Shown: piece by piece, positions 51,176 to 58,308 of the stretch | Position numbering within the stretch: position 1 is the stretch's first letter | Layout of the letters: every line of letters begins with the position of its first letter | From: Natrialbaceae archaeon | GTDB taxonomy: Archaea; Halobacteriota; Halobacteria; Halobacteriales; Natrialbaceae | Direction: 5' to 3' | DNA length: 59,343 nt | Assembly: GCA_003559215.1 (NCBI GenBank) | Contig: PWMF01000111.1 | Coordinates: 1 to 59,343 of the forward strand | The notes under the pieces: model-generated | Seen by the model: only the letters and a program-made list of their open reading frames with translations | What the model was told of the DNA's origin: nothing | The model's database searches: none | Position numbers and translations under genes: made by a program

Positions 51176-52669
51176 CTAATTCTTGATCGCGGTCACGATC
51201 AGCGAGAGCGCGATGAGCGCGAGCAAGCCGACAGCGATAGAGCTGTTGAACAGGAACGCGGTGGCGCTCTCCCCGGTCAGCAGCCAGCCGGTGACGAACC
51301 CGGACTCGGCGATGTCTCCGAGGATCACTCCGAGAACGAGGCTGACCAGCGGGTAGTCGTAGACGACGAACAACACGCCCAGCAGCCCGAACAGGAGCAC
51401 GATGTAGAGGTCGACGGGCGCGTTCCGGACGGCGAAGCCGCCGACGACCGCCAGCACCGCGACCGAGGGAATGATATAGCGAATAGGAATGTATGCCAAC
51501 TTCCCGAAGTACTGCGAGCCGGCGAGTCCGTAGATCAGAATCAGGACGTTACCGACGAACAGCGAGAGGATCATCGCGTACACGATGTCGCCCGAGGCGT
51601 CGAACAGGCCGGGACCGGGGTTGAGTCCGTGTAACGCGATCGCACCCAGCAGCGCCGCCGTCGCGCCGCTGCCGGGGATGCCGAGGGTGAGCGTCGGGAT
51701 CAACGCGCTACCCTGGGTGGCGTTGTTGCTCGAGTCCGCCGCGATGACGCCCTCGATGATTCCGCTGCCGAACCGGTCGGCGAGTTCGTCGTTCGCCCAG
51801 CGCTTGGCTTCGTTGTAGGAGACGAAGTTCGCCACGTCGGCACCGGCGCCGGGAAGCGATCCGATGAACGTCCCGATGAGCGCGCCCCGGACGAACCCGA
51901 CCGGCCGCGAAACGACGGCTCGAGCCGCGTCGTACACCTCCGAAACGCCGCGCTGGACGGTGTTGTCACCGGTGACGACGGTGCCCCGGTAGGCCAGCCA
52001 GAACACCTCCGCAAGCACGAACAGCCCGATGAGGACGACGACGAAGTCGACGCCCTCGAGCAGCGCCGTCTGGCCGAACGTGGCGCGGGGCTGGGCGAGC
52101 TGGGGATCGTTCCCGATCGTCCCGATCAGCAGCCCGAACGCGCCGGCGAGCAGTGCCTTCGAGAGCGACGACCCCTTCGCCGCGGGGATGATCGTCAGGG
52201 CGAACACCGCAAGCAGGAACATCTCCGGGTTGCCGAAGTTGAGCGCGAAGTCGGAGATCGGCGGGGCGAACACGAGCAGGAACGTCGCCGCGATCAGTCC
52301 TGCGAGCCCCGAGACGATCGCCGAGACCGCGAGCGCGTAGATCGCCCGACCCTGTTTGGTGAGTTCGTACCCGTCCCAGCAGGTGACGATCGAGCCCGGC
52401 GCGCCGGGAGTGTTGATGAGGATCGCCGGGATCGAGCCGCCGTAGACGGCTCCCCCGTAGGCCGAGACCAGGAAAATCAACGCGATGGTTGGCTCGAACG
52501 GGATCGTCACTGGCGTAAAGAGGATGATCGTCATCGTCGCGGAGAACCCGGGTATCGCCCCGAAAACGATGCCGACCGCCGTCCCCAGCAGGATCGCGAA
52601 CAGCACGTACGGGCTCGAGAGGATGCCGAGCGCGCCGTCGATCGCCGCGGGAAAGAGGACTCCGAGCAT
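51176..52669 (-). CDS. tctA: tripartite tricarboxylate transporter, large permease TctA
   Basis: The 497-residue membrane protein has about eleven to twelve segments and the TctA signatures LLGTAVGIVFGAIPGFSATM, GAVYGGSIPAILINTPG and GALIGTFIGSLPGAGADVANFVSY. It is the main channel of a binding-protein-dependent, ion-driven carboxylate importer. The start MLGVLFPAAIDGAL (52669) is two bases after the tctB stop. Here the gene order is tctC, tctB, tctA. The substrate (citrate, tartrate or another di- or tricarboxylate) is not shown by the sequence. Confidence 0.93.
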   Translation of the reverse strand: MLGVLFPAAIDGALGILSSPYVLFAILLGTAVGIVFGAIPGFSATMTIILFTPVTIPFEPTIALIFLVSAYGGAVYGGSIPAILINTPGAPGSIVTCWDGYELTKQGRAIYALAVSAIVSGLAGLIAATFLLVFAPPISDFALNFGNPEMFLLAVFALTIIPAAKGSSLSKALLAGAFGLLIGTIGNDPQLAQPRATFGQTALLEGVDFVVVLIGLFVLAEVFWLAYRGTVVTGDNTVQRGVSEVYDAARAVVSRPVGFVRGALIGTFIGSLPGAGADVANFVSYNEAKRWANDELADRFGSGIIEGVIAADSSNNATQGSALIPTLTLGIPGSGATAALLGAIALHGLNPGPGLFDASGDIVYAMILSLFVGNVLILIYGLAGSQYFGKLAYIPIRYIIPSVAVLAVVGGFAVRNAPVDLYIVLLFGLLGVLFVVYDYPLVSLVLGVILGDIAESGFVTGWLLTGESATAFLFNSSIAVGLLALIALSLIVTAIKN

Positions 52670-52671
52670 GA

Positions 52672-53208
52672 TCACAGGGGGATCATCAGCCACTGAACGA
52701 ACACGAACCAGACGCCGATCGCGAAGCCCAGCGAGTACCCCGCGAGCGCGAGGGGGTTCCGCTCGCCGAACAGGTACAGCGTGGCCGCGAGGAAGGCGAC
52801 CGTCGCGGCGAGAAAGCCGATCGGCTCGAGCGCGACGATGTAGACGGCGGTCAGCGCGATCAGTACCGCCGCGCTTCGAACGGTGAAGACGGCCTCCCCG
52901 TCCGCCCCGGGGTCGGTGTCGGGGTCGAACGCGGCCGCCGCGCTCTCGACGCCGCCGTCACCGCCGGGGTCGTCGCCGTCGCCGACGGAGACGGCCTGGA
53001 CCACTACGGTCACGACCGCGAGCGCGATGGTTATGTACAGCAGCGGCCCTGCGTACAGCATCGAGAGCTCGGGGAGTGCGCGCGTATCCCAGTAGTAGAA
53101 CAGGCAGAACGCCAGAACGAGCCCCGGGAACAGTAGCTCGCCCGTGTCGACCTCGAGCGTTCGCGAGCCGGTACTCATCGTCATTGTCGGCGGCGTGATT
53201 TTCGTCAT
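52672..53208 (-). CDS. tctB: tripartite tricarboxylate transporter, small permease TctB
   Basis: The 178-residue protein has four membrane segments (LFPGLVLAFCLFYYWDT; LYITIALAVVTVVVQAVSV; AAVLIALTAVYIVALEPIGF; LAGYSLGFAIGVWFVFVQWLM). An Asp/Gly-rich loop joins segments 2 and 3. This is the TctB layout. The start MTKITPPTMT (53208) is five bases after the tctC stop; the long open frame upstream lies in tctC and is Arg-rich. It pairs with TctA. Confidence 0.88.
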   Translation of the reverse strand: MTKITPPTMTMSTGSRTLEVDTGELLFPGLVLAFCLFYYWDTRALPELSMLYAGPLLYITIALAVVTVVVQAVSVGDGDDPGGDGGVESAAAAFDPDTDPGADGEAVFTVRSAAVLIALTAVYIVALEPIGFLAATVAFLAATLYLFGERNPLALAGYSLGFAIGVWFVFVQWLMIPL

Positions 53209-53213
53209 CGTCG

Positions 53214-54239
53214 TTATCGATCGTAGATGAAGTTCTCGACCACGTCGGCGTACGTTTCCATGAACTGCGAGGTCTCCTCGACTTCCGCTTCGGTCTCGTC
53301 GGGGCCGCGATACTCGAGGATGTCGTCGAGCCCGCCCTGATTTTCGGCTTCGGCGAGGAACGCCTCGTCCTCGAGGGCCGCGGCGTAGGTCTCGGCCAGT
53401 TCCTCGAAGCGCTCGGGGCGGTTCTCCCGGAGCCCGCCGGGAACCACGACGAGCTTCCACTGGCCTAACCCCTCCTCGACGAGGGGGACGTCCTCGAGAC
53501 CGAGATCGGCGAACGACGGCGTGTCGGGCCACAGCTCCTGTGGCTCGGCGGTGTGAGAGCCCAGGGCGAGCACGTCGTCGACGTGGTCGGGGTTGAACGC
53601 CCACGGCTGGTTGACGCCCGCGTCGACGTCGCCCGCGAGGACGGCCTGGCGGACCTCCGATCCCCCCTCCATGTTGACGACCGTCAGGTCGAGGTCGTAG
53701 GTGTCCTCGACCAGCAGCGCCGACAGCGCCGTGTTCCCGATGGCCGAGGTGATTCCGACGGTCGCGCCGTCCTCGCGGGCGTACTCGACGAACTCATCGA
53801 GGTCGTCGTACGGGCGATCGAGGGGCGCGAACCACATCGTCGGATCCCAGTGGTGTGTGCCGAGGTAGTCAAACGACTCCATCCGGTAGGGAGCGTTCTG
53901 GAACAGCCACGTCGCCTGCATCTGTGGCATGTTCCACATCGCGACCGTGGTGCCGTCCGGGTCGGCGTTGTACAGCTCCTCGCCGCCGACCTGGGTCGAC
54001 CCACCGGGGTAGTTCTCGACGACGAACTCGATGCCGAGCCGATCGGACCACGCGGGCGTCGTGATCCGCATCGCCCGGTCGGTCCCCCCGCCCTGGGCCC
54101 AGGGAACGACCGCCGTGATCCGCGCGTCGTCGAACCGTTCGGTGACGCCGAACGCTTCGGCGCCGTACGCCGCCGTTACCGAGAGTCCCGTGACGCCGGC
54201 CGCGAGAAACTCGCGTCTACCGAGGTCTGTTATCGTCAT
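53214..54239 (-). CDS. tctC: tripartite tricarboxylate transporter, substrate-binding protein TctC
   Basis: The 341-residue protein has a Tat leader (LGRREFLAAGVTGLSVTAAYG, residues 6-26) and the Bug/TctC fold: ITAVVPWAQGGGTDRAMRI (ligand loop), VVENYPGGSTQVGGEELY, and VNMEGGSEVRQAVLAGDVDAG. It captures the carboxylate outside the membrane and hands it to TctAB. Most TctC proteins are about 320 residues. It is the first gene of the unit. A 10-bp inverted repeat 32 bases upstream suggests control at this promoter. Confidence 0.92.
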   Translation of the reverse strand: MTITDLGRREFLAAGVTGLSVTAAYGAEAFGVTERFDDARITAVVPWAQGGGTDRAMRITTPAWSDRLGIEFVVENYPGGSTQVGGEELYNADPDGTTVAMWNMPQMQATWLFQNAPYRMESFDYLGTHHWDPTMWFAPLDRPYDDLDEFVEYAREDGATVGITSAIGNTALSALLVEDTYDLDLTVVNMEGGSEVRQAVLAGDVDAGVNQPWAFNPDHVDDVLALGSHTAEPQELWPDTPSFADLGLEDVPLVEEGLGQWKLVVVPGGLRENRPERFEELAETYAAALEDEAFLAEAENQGGLDDILEYRGPDETEAEVEETSQFMETYADVVENFIYDR

Positions 54240-54634
54240 TGTCTGGTGTATCCGTCCCCTGGAATCATCCCACCGACCCGACCGGGGACGCGTTCGGGTC
54301 GGTTCTCGCTCGATGGCTACCGAATCGAACGCCGCTTCCGACGGAGGCGACGACGCCGCTACGACCGTCGCCGCCCGTCGGTGCGATCGTTCTAAATGTT
54401 ACTTCGTGTACGTGTATAGATAACGACGCTTTCGGGATTGGGGGTTCTGCCTGCGTGTGCAGAGAAAGATGATGAAGGATACCGCCGGTGACGGTTTCTC
54501 CCGGGACGTTCGATCGTCGTCCCCGAGGATCGCTCCCGGAGTCCGCGGTCCGGCGACCGGTGGTCGAGCGCGAGTATCGTGGCCCGTGATACCTTGCAAC
54601 AATGACTTGCCGGTCGGCGACCATACCGTCTCGC
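54240..54634. other. 395-base divergent intergenic region
   Basis: Besides the inverted repeat at 54272-54303 it holds an A/T-richer stretch (54391-54424, with GTGTATAGATAAC), possibly a promoter in either direction. No gene is seen. Confidence 0.4.
54272..54303. promoter_or_regulatory. perfect 10-bp inverted repeat before tctC
   Basis: ACCGACCCGA (54272-54281) and TCGGGTCGGT (54294-54303) are exact reverse complements around 12 bases. The element begins 33 bases before the tctC start, just upstream of where the TATA box should be. A regulator of carboxylate uptake could bind here. Confidence 0.55.
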
Positions 54635-55588
54635 ATGGGACCCGGTTCACCGGCGACGACGCCGAACGCGCGCTCGCTTCCGCCCGAGACCCTCGAGGCG
54701 CGGGTTGACGATCTGTGGGAGCGCTACGCCGACTGCGACCTCTGTGCGTACGACTGCCGCGTCGACCGAACCGCCGGTCGCGTCGGCACCTGCCAGGTCG
54801 ACGACACCGCGTACGTCTCGACGTACTTCCCACATTTCGGCGAAGAGGACTGCCTGCGCGGTCACAACGGTAGCGGGACGATCTTCCTCGCGAACTGTAA
54901 CATGAAGTGCGTCTTCTGCCAGAACTTCGAGACCAGCCACGAGGCCCGCGGCGAGCCGGCGACGCCCGCGGAGATCGCCGAGATGGCCCTCGAACTCGAG
55001 GCGAAGGGCTGTCACAACGTCAACTTCGTCTCCCCGACCCACCACTCTCCCCACCTGGTCGAGGCGGTCCGGATCGCCACCGAGGCCGGACTGGACCTGC
55101 CGATCGTCTGGAACTGCGGCGGCTACGAACGGCCCGAGATCCTCGAGCGTCTCGAGGGGATCGTCGACGTCTACATGCCCGACGTGAAGTGGGGCGAGGA
55201 CGCCGCCGCAGCGAAGTACTCGAAGGCACCGAACTACTGGTCGAACGTCACCGACTCGCTGCGGGAGATGCACCGACAGGTCGGCGACCTTCGCCTCGAC
55301 GACACCGGGCTCGCGACGGGCGGGCTCCTCGTGCGCCACCTCGTCATGCCCAACCACGTCGAGAGCGCGAAACGCGTGCTCGAGTTTCTCGCGGCCGAAA
55401 TCTCGCCGGAGACGTTCGTCGACGTCATGGCACAGTACCGGCCCTACTACAAGGCCGCCGAGGAGGAGTTCTACGCGGAGATCGACCGTCCGATCACCAC
55501 CGACGAGTACGCCGCGGTGGTCGATTACGCTCGTGAAGTCGGCCTCGAGCGGCTCTACCTCGACCGCTCGATGCTGGCCGGTCGCTAA
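54635..55588 (+). CDS. radical SAM protein (PflA-like)
   Basis: The 317-residue protein has an N-terminal Cys-rich region (YADCDLCAYDCRVDRTAGRVGTCQV), then the radical SAM cluster motif CNMKCVFC, SPTHHSPHLVEAV, NCGGYERPEIL, YMPDVKWG and MPNHVESAKRVL. It resembles activating-enzyme-like proteins of the PflA/MemoRadiSam-associated group. A four-base tail-to-tail overlap with the next gene ends it. An upstream ATG at 54602 is in frame, but the intervening codons include ones rare here and I do not use it. The substrate is unknown. Confidence 0.85.
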   Translation: MGPGSPATTPNARSLPPETLEARVDDLWERYADCDLCAYDCRVDRTAGRVGTCQVDDTAYVSTYFPHFGEEDCLRGHNGSGTIFLANCNMKCVFCQNFETSHEARGEPATPAEIAEMALELEAKGCHNVNFVSPTHHSPHLVEAVRIATEAGLDLPIVWNCGGYERPEILERLEGIVDVYMPDVKWGEDAAAAKYSKAPNYWSNVTDSLREMHRQVGDLRLDDTGLATGGLLVRHLVMPNHVESAKRVLEFLAAEISPETFVDVMAQYRPYYKAAEEEFYAEIDRPITTDEYAAVVDYAREVGLERLYLDRSMLAGR

Positions 55589-56289
55589 TCGAGTAACCGC
55601 TCGGCCCGCTCGAGGTCCTCGGGCGCGTTGATATTGACTCGCGAGCCCGGCAACCGGACGGCGTCGACGCGTCGACCCGCTCGCGCGAGGAGGCCGACCG
55701 CCTCGCTGAGTTCGTACTCGCCGCGGTCGGACGGCTGCGCGAGCGCGAGCGCGTGAAAGATCTCCGACGGGAGGACGTAACAGCCGGTCGTCACCAGTCG
55801 GGAGGGCGGATCGTCGGGTTTTTCGACGATACCCCTAACCCGGTCGTCCTCGACGTCGACCACGCCGGTCTCCCGGGCGGTCTCCGGCTCGACCTCCTCG
55901 AGGAGCAGTGCGCCCTCCGCGTCGGTGGATTCGGCGCGCTCGAGGGCGGGCTCGATCCCGCCCCGGAAGACGTTGTCGCCGTTGAGGACGACGAACGGGC
56001 CGTCGACGTGCGGTTCCGCCAGCGAGACCGCGTGACCGAGCCCTCGCTGCTCGCGCTGGTGGAGGTAGCTGATCGGGACGCCCGCGTAGGCGTCACCGTA
56101 GCGGTCGACGATCGCCTCCTTGCGGTAGCCGACGACGACGAGGAGTTCGTCGACGCCGGCCTCGAGCAGCGTCTCGAAGACGTGGGTCAGGATCGGTCGT
56201 CCGTCGACCTCGACGAGCCCCTTCGGTTTCTCGTCGGTCAGCGGACGCAGCCTCGTTCCTTCCCCGGCCGCAGGGACGACTCCCTTCAT
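55585..56289 (-). CDS. sugar-1-phosphate nucleotidyltransferase
   Basis: The 234-residue protein has the nucleotidyltransferase signature VPAAGEGTRLRPLT, the Lys in EKPKGLVEV, VLNGDNVFRGG (metal-binding Asp) and GIVEKPDDPPSRLVTTGCYVL. It lacks a beta-helix tail, unlike the GlmU-like protein at 21997. It probably makes UDP- or dTDP-glucose for surface glycans; AglF of Haloferax is a comparable enzyme. The promoter TATA is at 56313-56320. Confidence 0.88.
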   Translation of the reverse strand: MKGVVPAAGEGTRLRPLTDEKPKGLVEVDGRPILTHVFETLLEAGVDELLVVVGYRKEAIVDRYGDAYAGVPISYLHQREQRGLGHAVSLAEPHVDGPFVVLNGDNVFRGGIEPALERAESTDAEGALLLEEVEPETARETGVVDVEDDRVRGIVEKPDDPPSRLVTTGCYVLPSEIFHALALAQPSDRGEYELSEAVGLLARAGRRVDAVRLPGSRVNINAPEDLERAERLLD

Positions 56290-56312
56290 GGGAACCGGTA
56301 TCGCACTCCCCG

Positions 56313-56320
56313 CTTAAAGC
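56313..56320 (-). promoter_or_regulatory. TATA box of the nucleotidyltransferase gene
   Basis: CTTAAAGC, read on the minus strand as GCTTTAAG, is centred 27 bases before ATG 56289. Confidence 0.55.
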
Positions 56321-56392
56321 CGTGGGCTTTCGTCCGACAAATAAGTAAGAAAGGGAGAAGGTATTTATTTCAATGTATTATAATATAAAGCA

Positions 56393-56440
56393 CAGCCGGC
56401 GGAGTCACCGACGCCGCACCCCATGTATCTCGGCCGGCTG
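56393..56440 (-). terminator. stem and A/T tract after trxB
   Basis: GCCGGCTG (56433-56440) and CAGCCGGC (56393-56400) pair across 32 bases. On the minus strand a TTTATATTATAATA tract follows. It lies just after the trxB stop. The long loop makes it a weak candidate; the T-rich tract alone could end the transcript. Confidence 0.35.
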
Positions 56441-56459
56441 CAACTCCCCCACCGTTTTG

Positions 56460-57512
56460 CTACTGTGCGGTCGGTTCCGCGAGGGTTCGAGACCCCGAGT
56501 AACCGAACTGCGATTCGAGCCACGCCTCCGCGTCGAGGGCGGCCATGCTCCCGGTGCCCGCCGAGGTCACCGCCTGGCGATAGTCGGGATCCATCACGTC
56601 CCCCGCGCCGAAGACGCCCGGGACGGCAGTCTCGGTCGTCATCCCCTCGAGAGTCTCTAGGTGACCCGAGTCGGCGAGTTCGACCGGGGTGTTCTCGAGG
56701 AAGCCGGTGTTTGGAACGTGGCCGACGCCGTAGAAGATCCCGCCGACGTCGACGGCCTCCCGCTCGACCTCGTTCGCGACCCGTGGCGCCGCGCTCGCCT
56801 CGAGCTTCCCCGTCGGGTGACCGTCGGGATGGGAAACGAGTGTCGCACCGGTGACGCCGTCATCCCGGGAGCCGTGGATCTCGAGGAGCTCCGCGTTCCA
56901 GCGGAAGGCGATCTTCTCGTGATCGCGGGCCCGCCGAGCCATCACCTCGGAGGCGCGCAGCTCGTTACGCCGGTGAACGACCGTCACGGAGTCGGCGAAC
57001 TTCGCGAGGAACAGCGCCTCCTCCATCGCCGAGTCGCCCCCGCCGATCACGAGCACGTCGTCGCCGCGGTGGAAGGCGCCGTCGCAGGTCGCACACGTCG
57101 AGACGCCGTAGCCCATCAGTTCGTCCTCGCCGTCGGCGCCGACCCAGCGGGCGCTGGCGCCGGTCGCGACGATCAGCGCCCGCGTCCGGACGGCGTCGCC
57201 GTTCGCGAACTCGAGTTCGAACGGTCGATCCTCGAGCCCTGCGCCCTCGACGGTGCCGTGGCGGAACTCGGCGCCGAACCGTTCGGCCTGTTCCTTCCCG
57301 CGCTGGATCAGCTCCATCCCGCCGACGCCCTCGGGAAAGCCGAGGTAGTTCTCGACGTCGGTGGTCAGAGTCAGCTGGCCGCCCGGCTCGGGTCCCTCGA
57401 GGACGAGGGGCTCGAGATCGGCCCGCGCGGCGTAGACGGCGGCCGAGAGGCCGGCGACGCCGGAGCCGACGATTACGACATCGCGAACGGCCGCGTTCGA
57501 GTCCTCGCTCAT
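56460..57512 (-). CDS. trxB: thioredoxin-disulfide reductase
   Basis: This flavoenzyme passes reducing equivalents to thioredoxin. The 350-residue protein has the FAD motif VIVGSGVAGLSAAVYAAR, LVLEGPEPGGQL, the redox pair in STCATCDGAFH (CATC), the second nucleotide-binding motif VLVIGGGDSAMEEALFL followed by VVHRRNELRAS, and VFGAGDVMD near the end. Its start overlaps the thioredoxin stop by four bases (57509-57512), so the two form one operon with thioredoxin first. The start MSEDSNAAVRDVV gives a normal length; a longer open frame to 57920 covers the thioredoxin gene. Confidence 0.95.
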   Translation of the reverse strand: MSEDSNAAVRDVVIVGSGVAGLSAAVYAARADLEPLVLEGPEPGGQLTLTTDVENYLGFPEGVGGMELIQRGKEQAERFGAEFRHGTVEGAGLEDRPFELEFANGDAVRTRALIVATGASARWVGADGEDELMGYGVSTCATCDGAFHRGDDVLVIGGGDSAMEEALFLAKFADSVTVVHRRNELRASEVMARRARDHEKIAFRWNAELLEIHGSRDDGVTGATLVSHPDGHPTGKLEASAAPRVANEVEREAVDVGGIFYGVGHVPNTGFLENTPVELADSGHLETLEGMTTETAVPGVFGAGDVMDPDYRQAVTSAGTGSMAALDAEAWLESQFGYSGSRTLAEPTAQ

Positions 57513-57871
57513 TCGGTGTATCTCTCGATCAGGCTGCGGAGGCGGTCGGCCGGCAGGGCGCCGGTGTGCTGTTCGACCTGCTCGCCGTCGGCGAACATCA
57601 GCAGCGTGGGGACGCCGCGGACGCCGTAAGCGGCGGCGAGTTGCTGGTTGCTGTCGACGTCGACTTTCGCGATCGTCGCGTCCGTTTCGGCAGCCAGCCC
57701 GTCGAGGACGGGCTCGAGCATCTGGCAGGGACCACACCAGTCGGCGTAGAAGTCGACGAGCACGACGTCGCGGTCGCTCACGATCGTCTCGAGGTCGTCC
57801 TCGCCGTCGACGTAGAGCGGTTCGTTCGTCGGCCGGTCCGCCGAGGGACTGGTTGCATCGGTTGTCATCAT
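57509..57871 (-). CDS. thioredoxin
   Basis: The 120-residue protein has the active site DFYADWCGPCQML (WCGPC), the cis-Pro loop GVRGVPTLLMF and the end LRSLIERYTE. The first 25 residues (to about LYVDG) are an acidic extension. ATG codons lie at 57877, 57871 and 57868. I chose 57871 because the TATA box at 57894-57900 would place the transcript start there. It is co-transcribed with trxB. The operon carries an operator-like box (57902-57921) just upstream of TATA. Confidence 0.93.
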   Translation of the reverse strand: MMTTDATSPSADRPTNEPLYVDGEDDLETIVSDRDVVLVDFYADWCGPCQMLEPVLDGLAAETDATIAKVDVDSNQQLAAAYGVRGVPTLLMFADGEQVEQHTGALPADRLRSLIERYTE

Positions 57872-57893
57872 GTTCACTTACGGGCCGGAGGGG

Positions 57894-57900
57894 CTTAAAG
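57894..57900 (-). promoter_or_regulatory. TATA box of the thioredoxin-trxB operon
   Basis: CTTAAAG, read CTTTAAG on the minus strand, is centred 26 bases before ATG 57871. Confidence 0.6.
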
Positions 57901-57901
57901 A

Positions 57902-57921
57902 TTTTGCAGGTAGTGTGCAAT
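57902..57921 (-). promoter_or_regulatory. ATTGCAC-N6-TGCAAA box before thioredoxin
   Basis: On the minus strand: ATTGCACACTACCTGCAAAA. The core TTGCA-N7-TGCAA is a palindrome. It is directly upstream of the TATA box. The same box occurs once more, at 58043-58062. GTAGTGT (57910-57916) and ACACTAC (57927-57933) form a second, overlapping inverted repeat. Confidence 0.65.
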
Positions 57922-58042
57922 ACAGTACACTACGATTGCGGTCGAACAACTCCTGCTTCGAGGAACACCCCTTCATTCTGGCCGTTGTGTGGCTGTAGAA
58001 GCAATAATTCGGGATCAAACTCCAGTCGATAGCCTCGCTGAA

Positions 58043-58062
58043 ATTGCACGTACTATGCAAAG
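58043..58062 (+). promoter_or_regulatory. ATTGCAC-N6-TGCAAA box before the truncated gene
   Basis: ATTGCACGTACTATGCAAAG, identical to the thioredoxin box at all 13 fixed positions and in the same orientation relative to its gene. It ends 32 bases before ATG 58094, immediately upstream of the presumed TATA (AATTACG). Confidence 0.65.
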
Positions 58063-58093
58063 AATTACGAACGGCGAACTCGTATCACGAACT

Positions 58094-58225
58094 ATGAGTG
58101 AACGATCCGAGACGGTTCGCGTCTGGCTGGTCGAGCGGACCTACTCCGATGACGAACAGAACCTCATAATGAATACAAGGCGGAAACCCGCGCCTTTAGG
58201 CGCGGGAGGAAGCCGACAACACTGA
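58094..58225 (+). pseudogene. small conserved gene truncated by an IS element
   Basis: The frame begins MSERSETVRVWLVERTYSDDEQNLI, which reads as a normal haloarchaeal protein start. It then changes at about 58169 to RKPAPLGAGGSRQH and a TGA, which is translation of the IS end hairpin. I recall haloarchaeal proteins that continue past this point for another 60 or more residues, so the 3' part has been displaced by the insertion. The promoter box matches that of thioredoxin, so the intact gene was probably part of the same redox response. Confidence 0.6.
58187..58206. repeat. IS left-end hairpin
   Basis: CCCGCGCC-TTTA-GGCGCGGG is an 8-bp perfect stem with a four-base loop. Such subterminal hairpins are the recognition structures of IS200/IS605 elements. 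Confidence 0.7.
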
Positions 58226-58276
58226 CACAACCCACGTTCGATAACAGGCCGATTCCCCCATGCCAACCCAAGCTAG

Positions 58277-58284
58277 TATAAATA
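58277..58284 (+). promoter_or_regulatory. TATA box of tnpB
   Basis: TATAAATA is centred 28 bases before ATG 58309. Confidence 0.6.
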
Positions 58285-58308
58285 CATGCCACTACACATG
58301 AAGTACAG

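Noticed and set aside
56316..56330. AAAGCC-GTG-GGCTTT as a relic of an IS200/IS605 end
   Set aside because: The stem is short, there is no transposase remnant, and the same bases form the TATA box at the right distance from the nucleotidyltransferase start.
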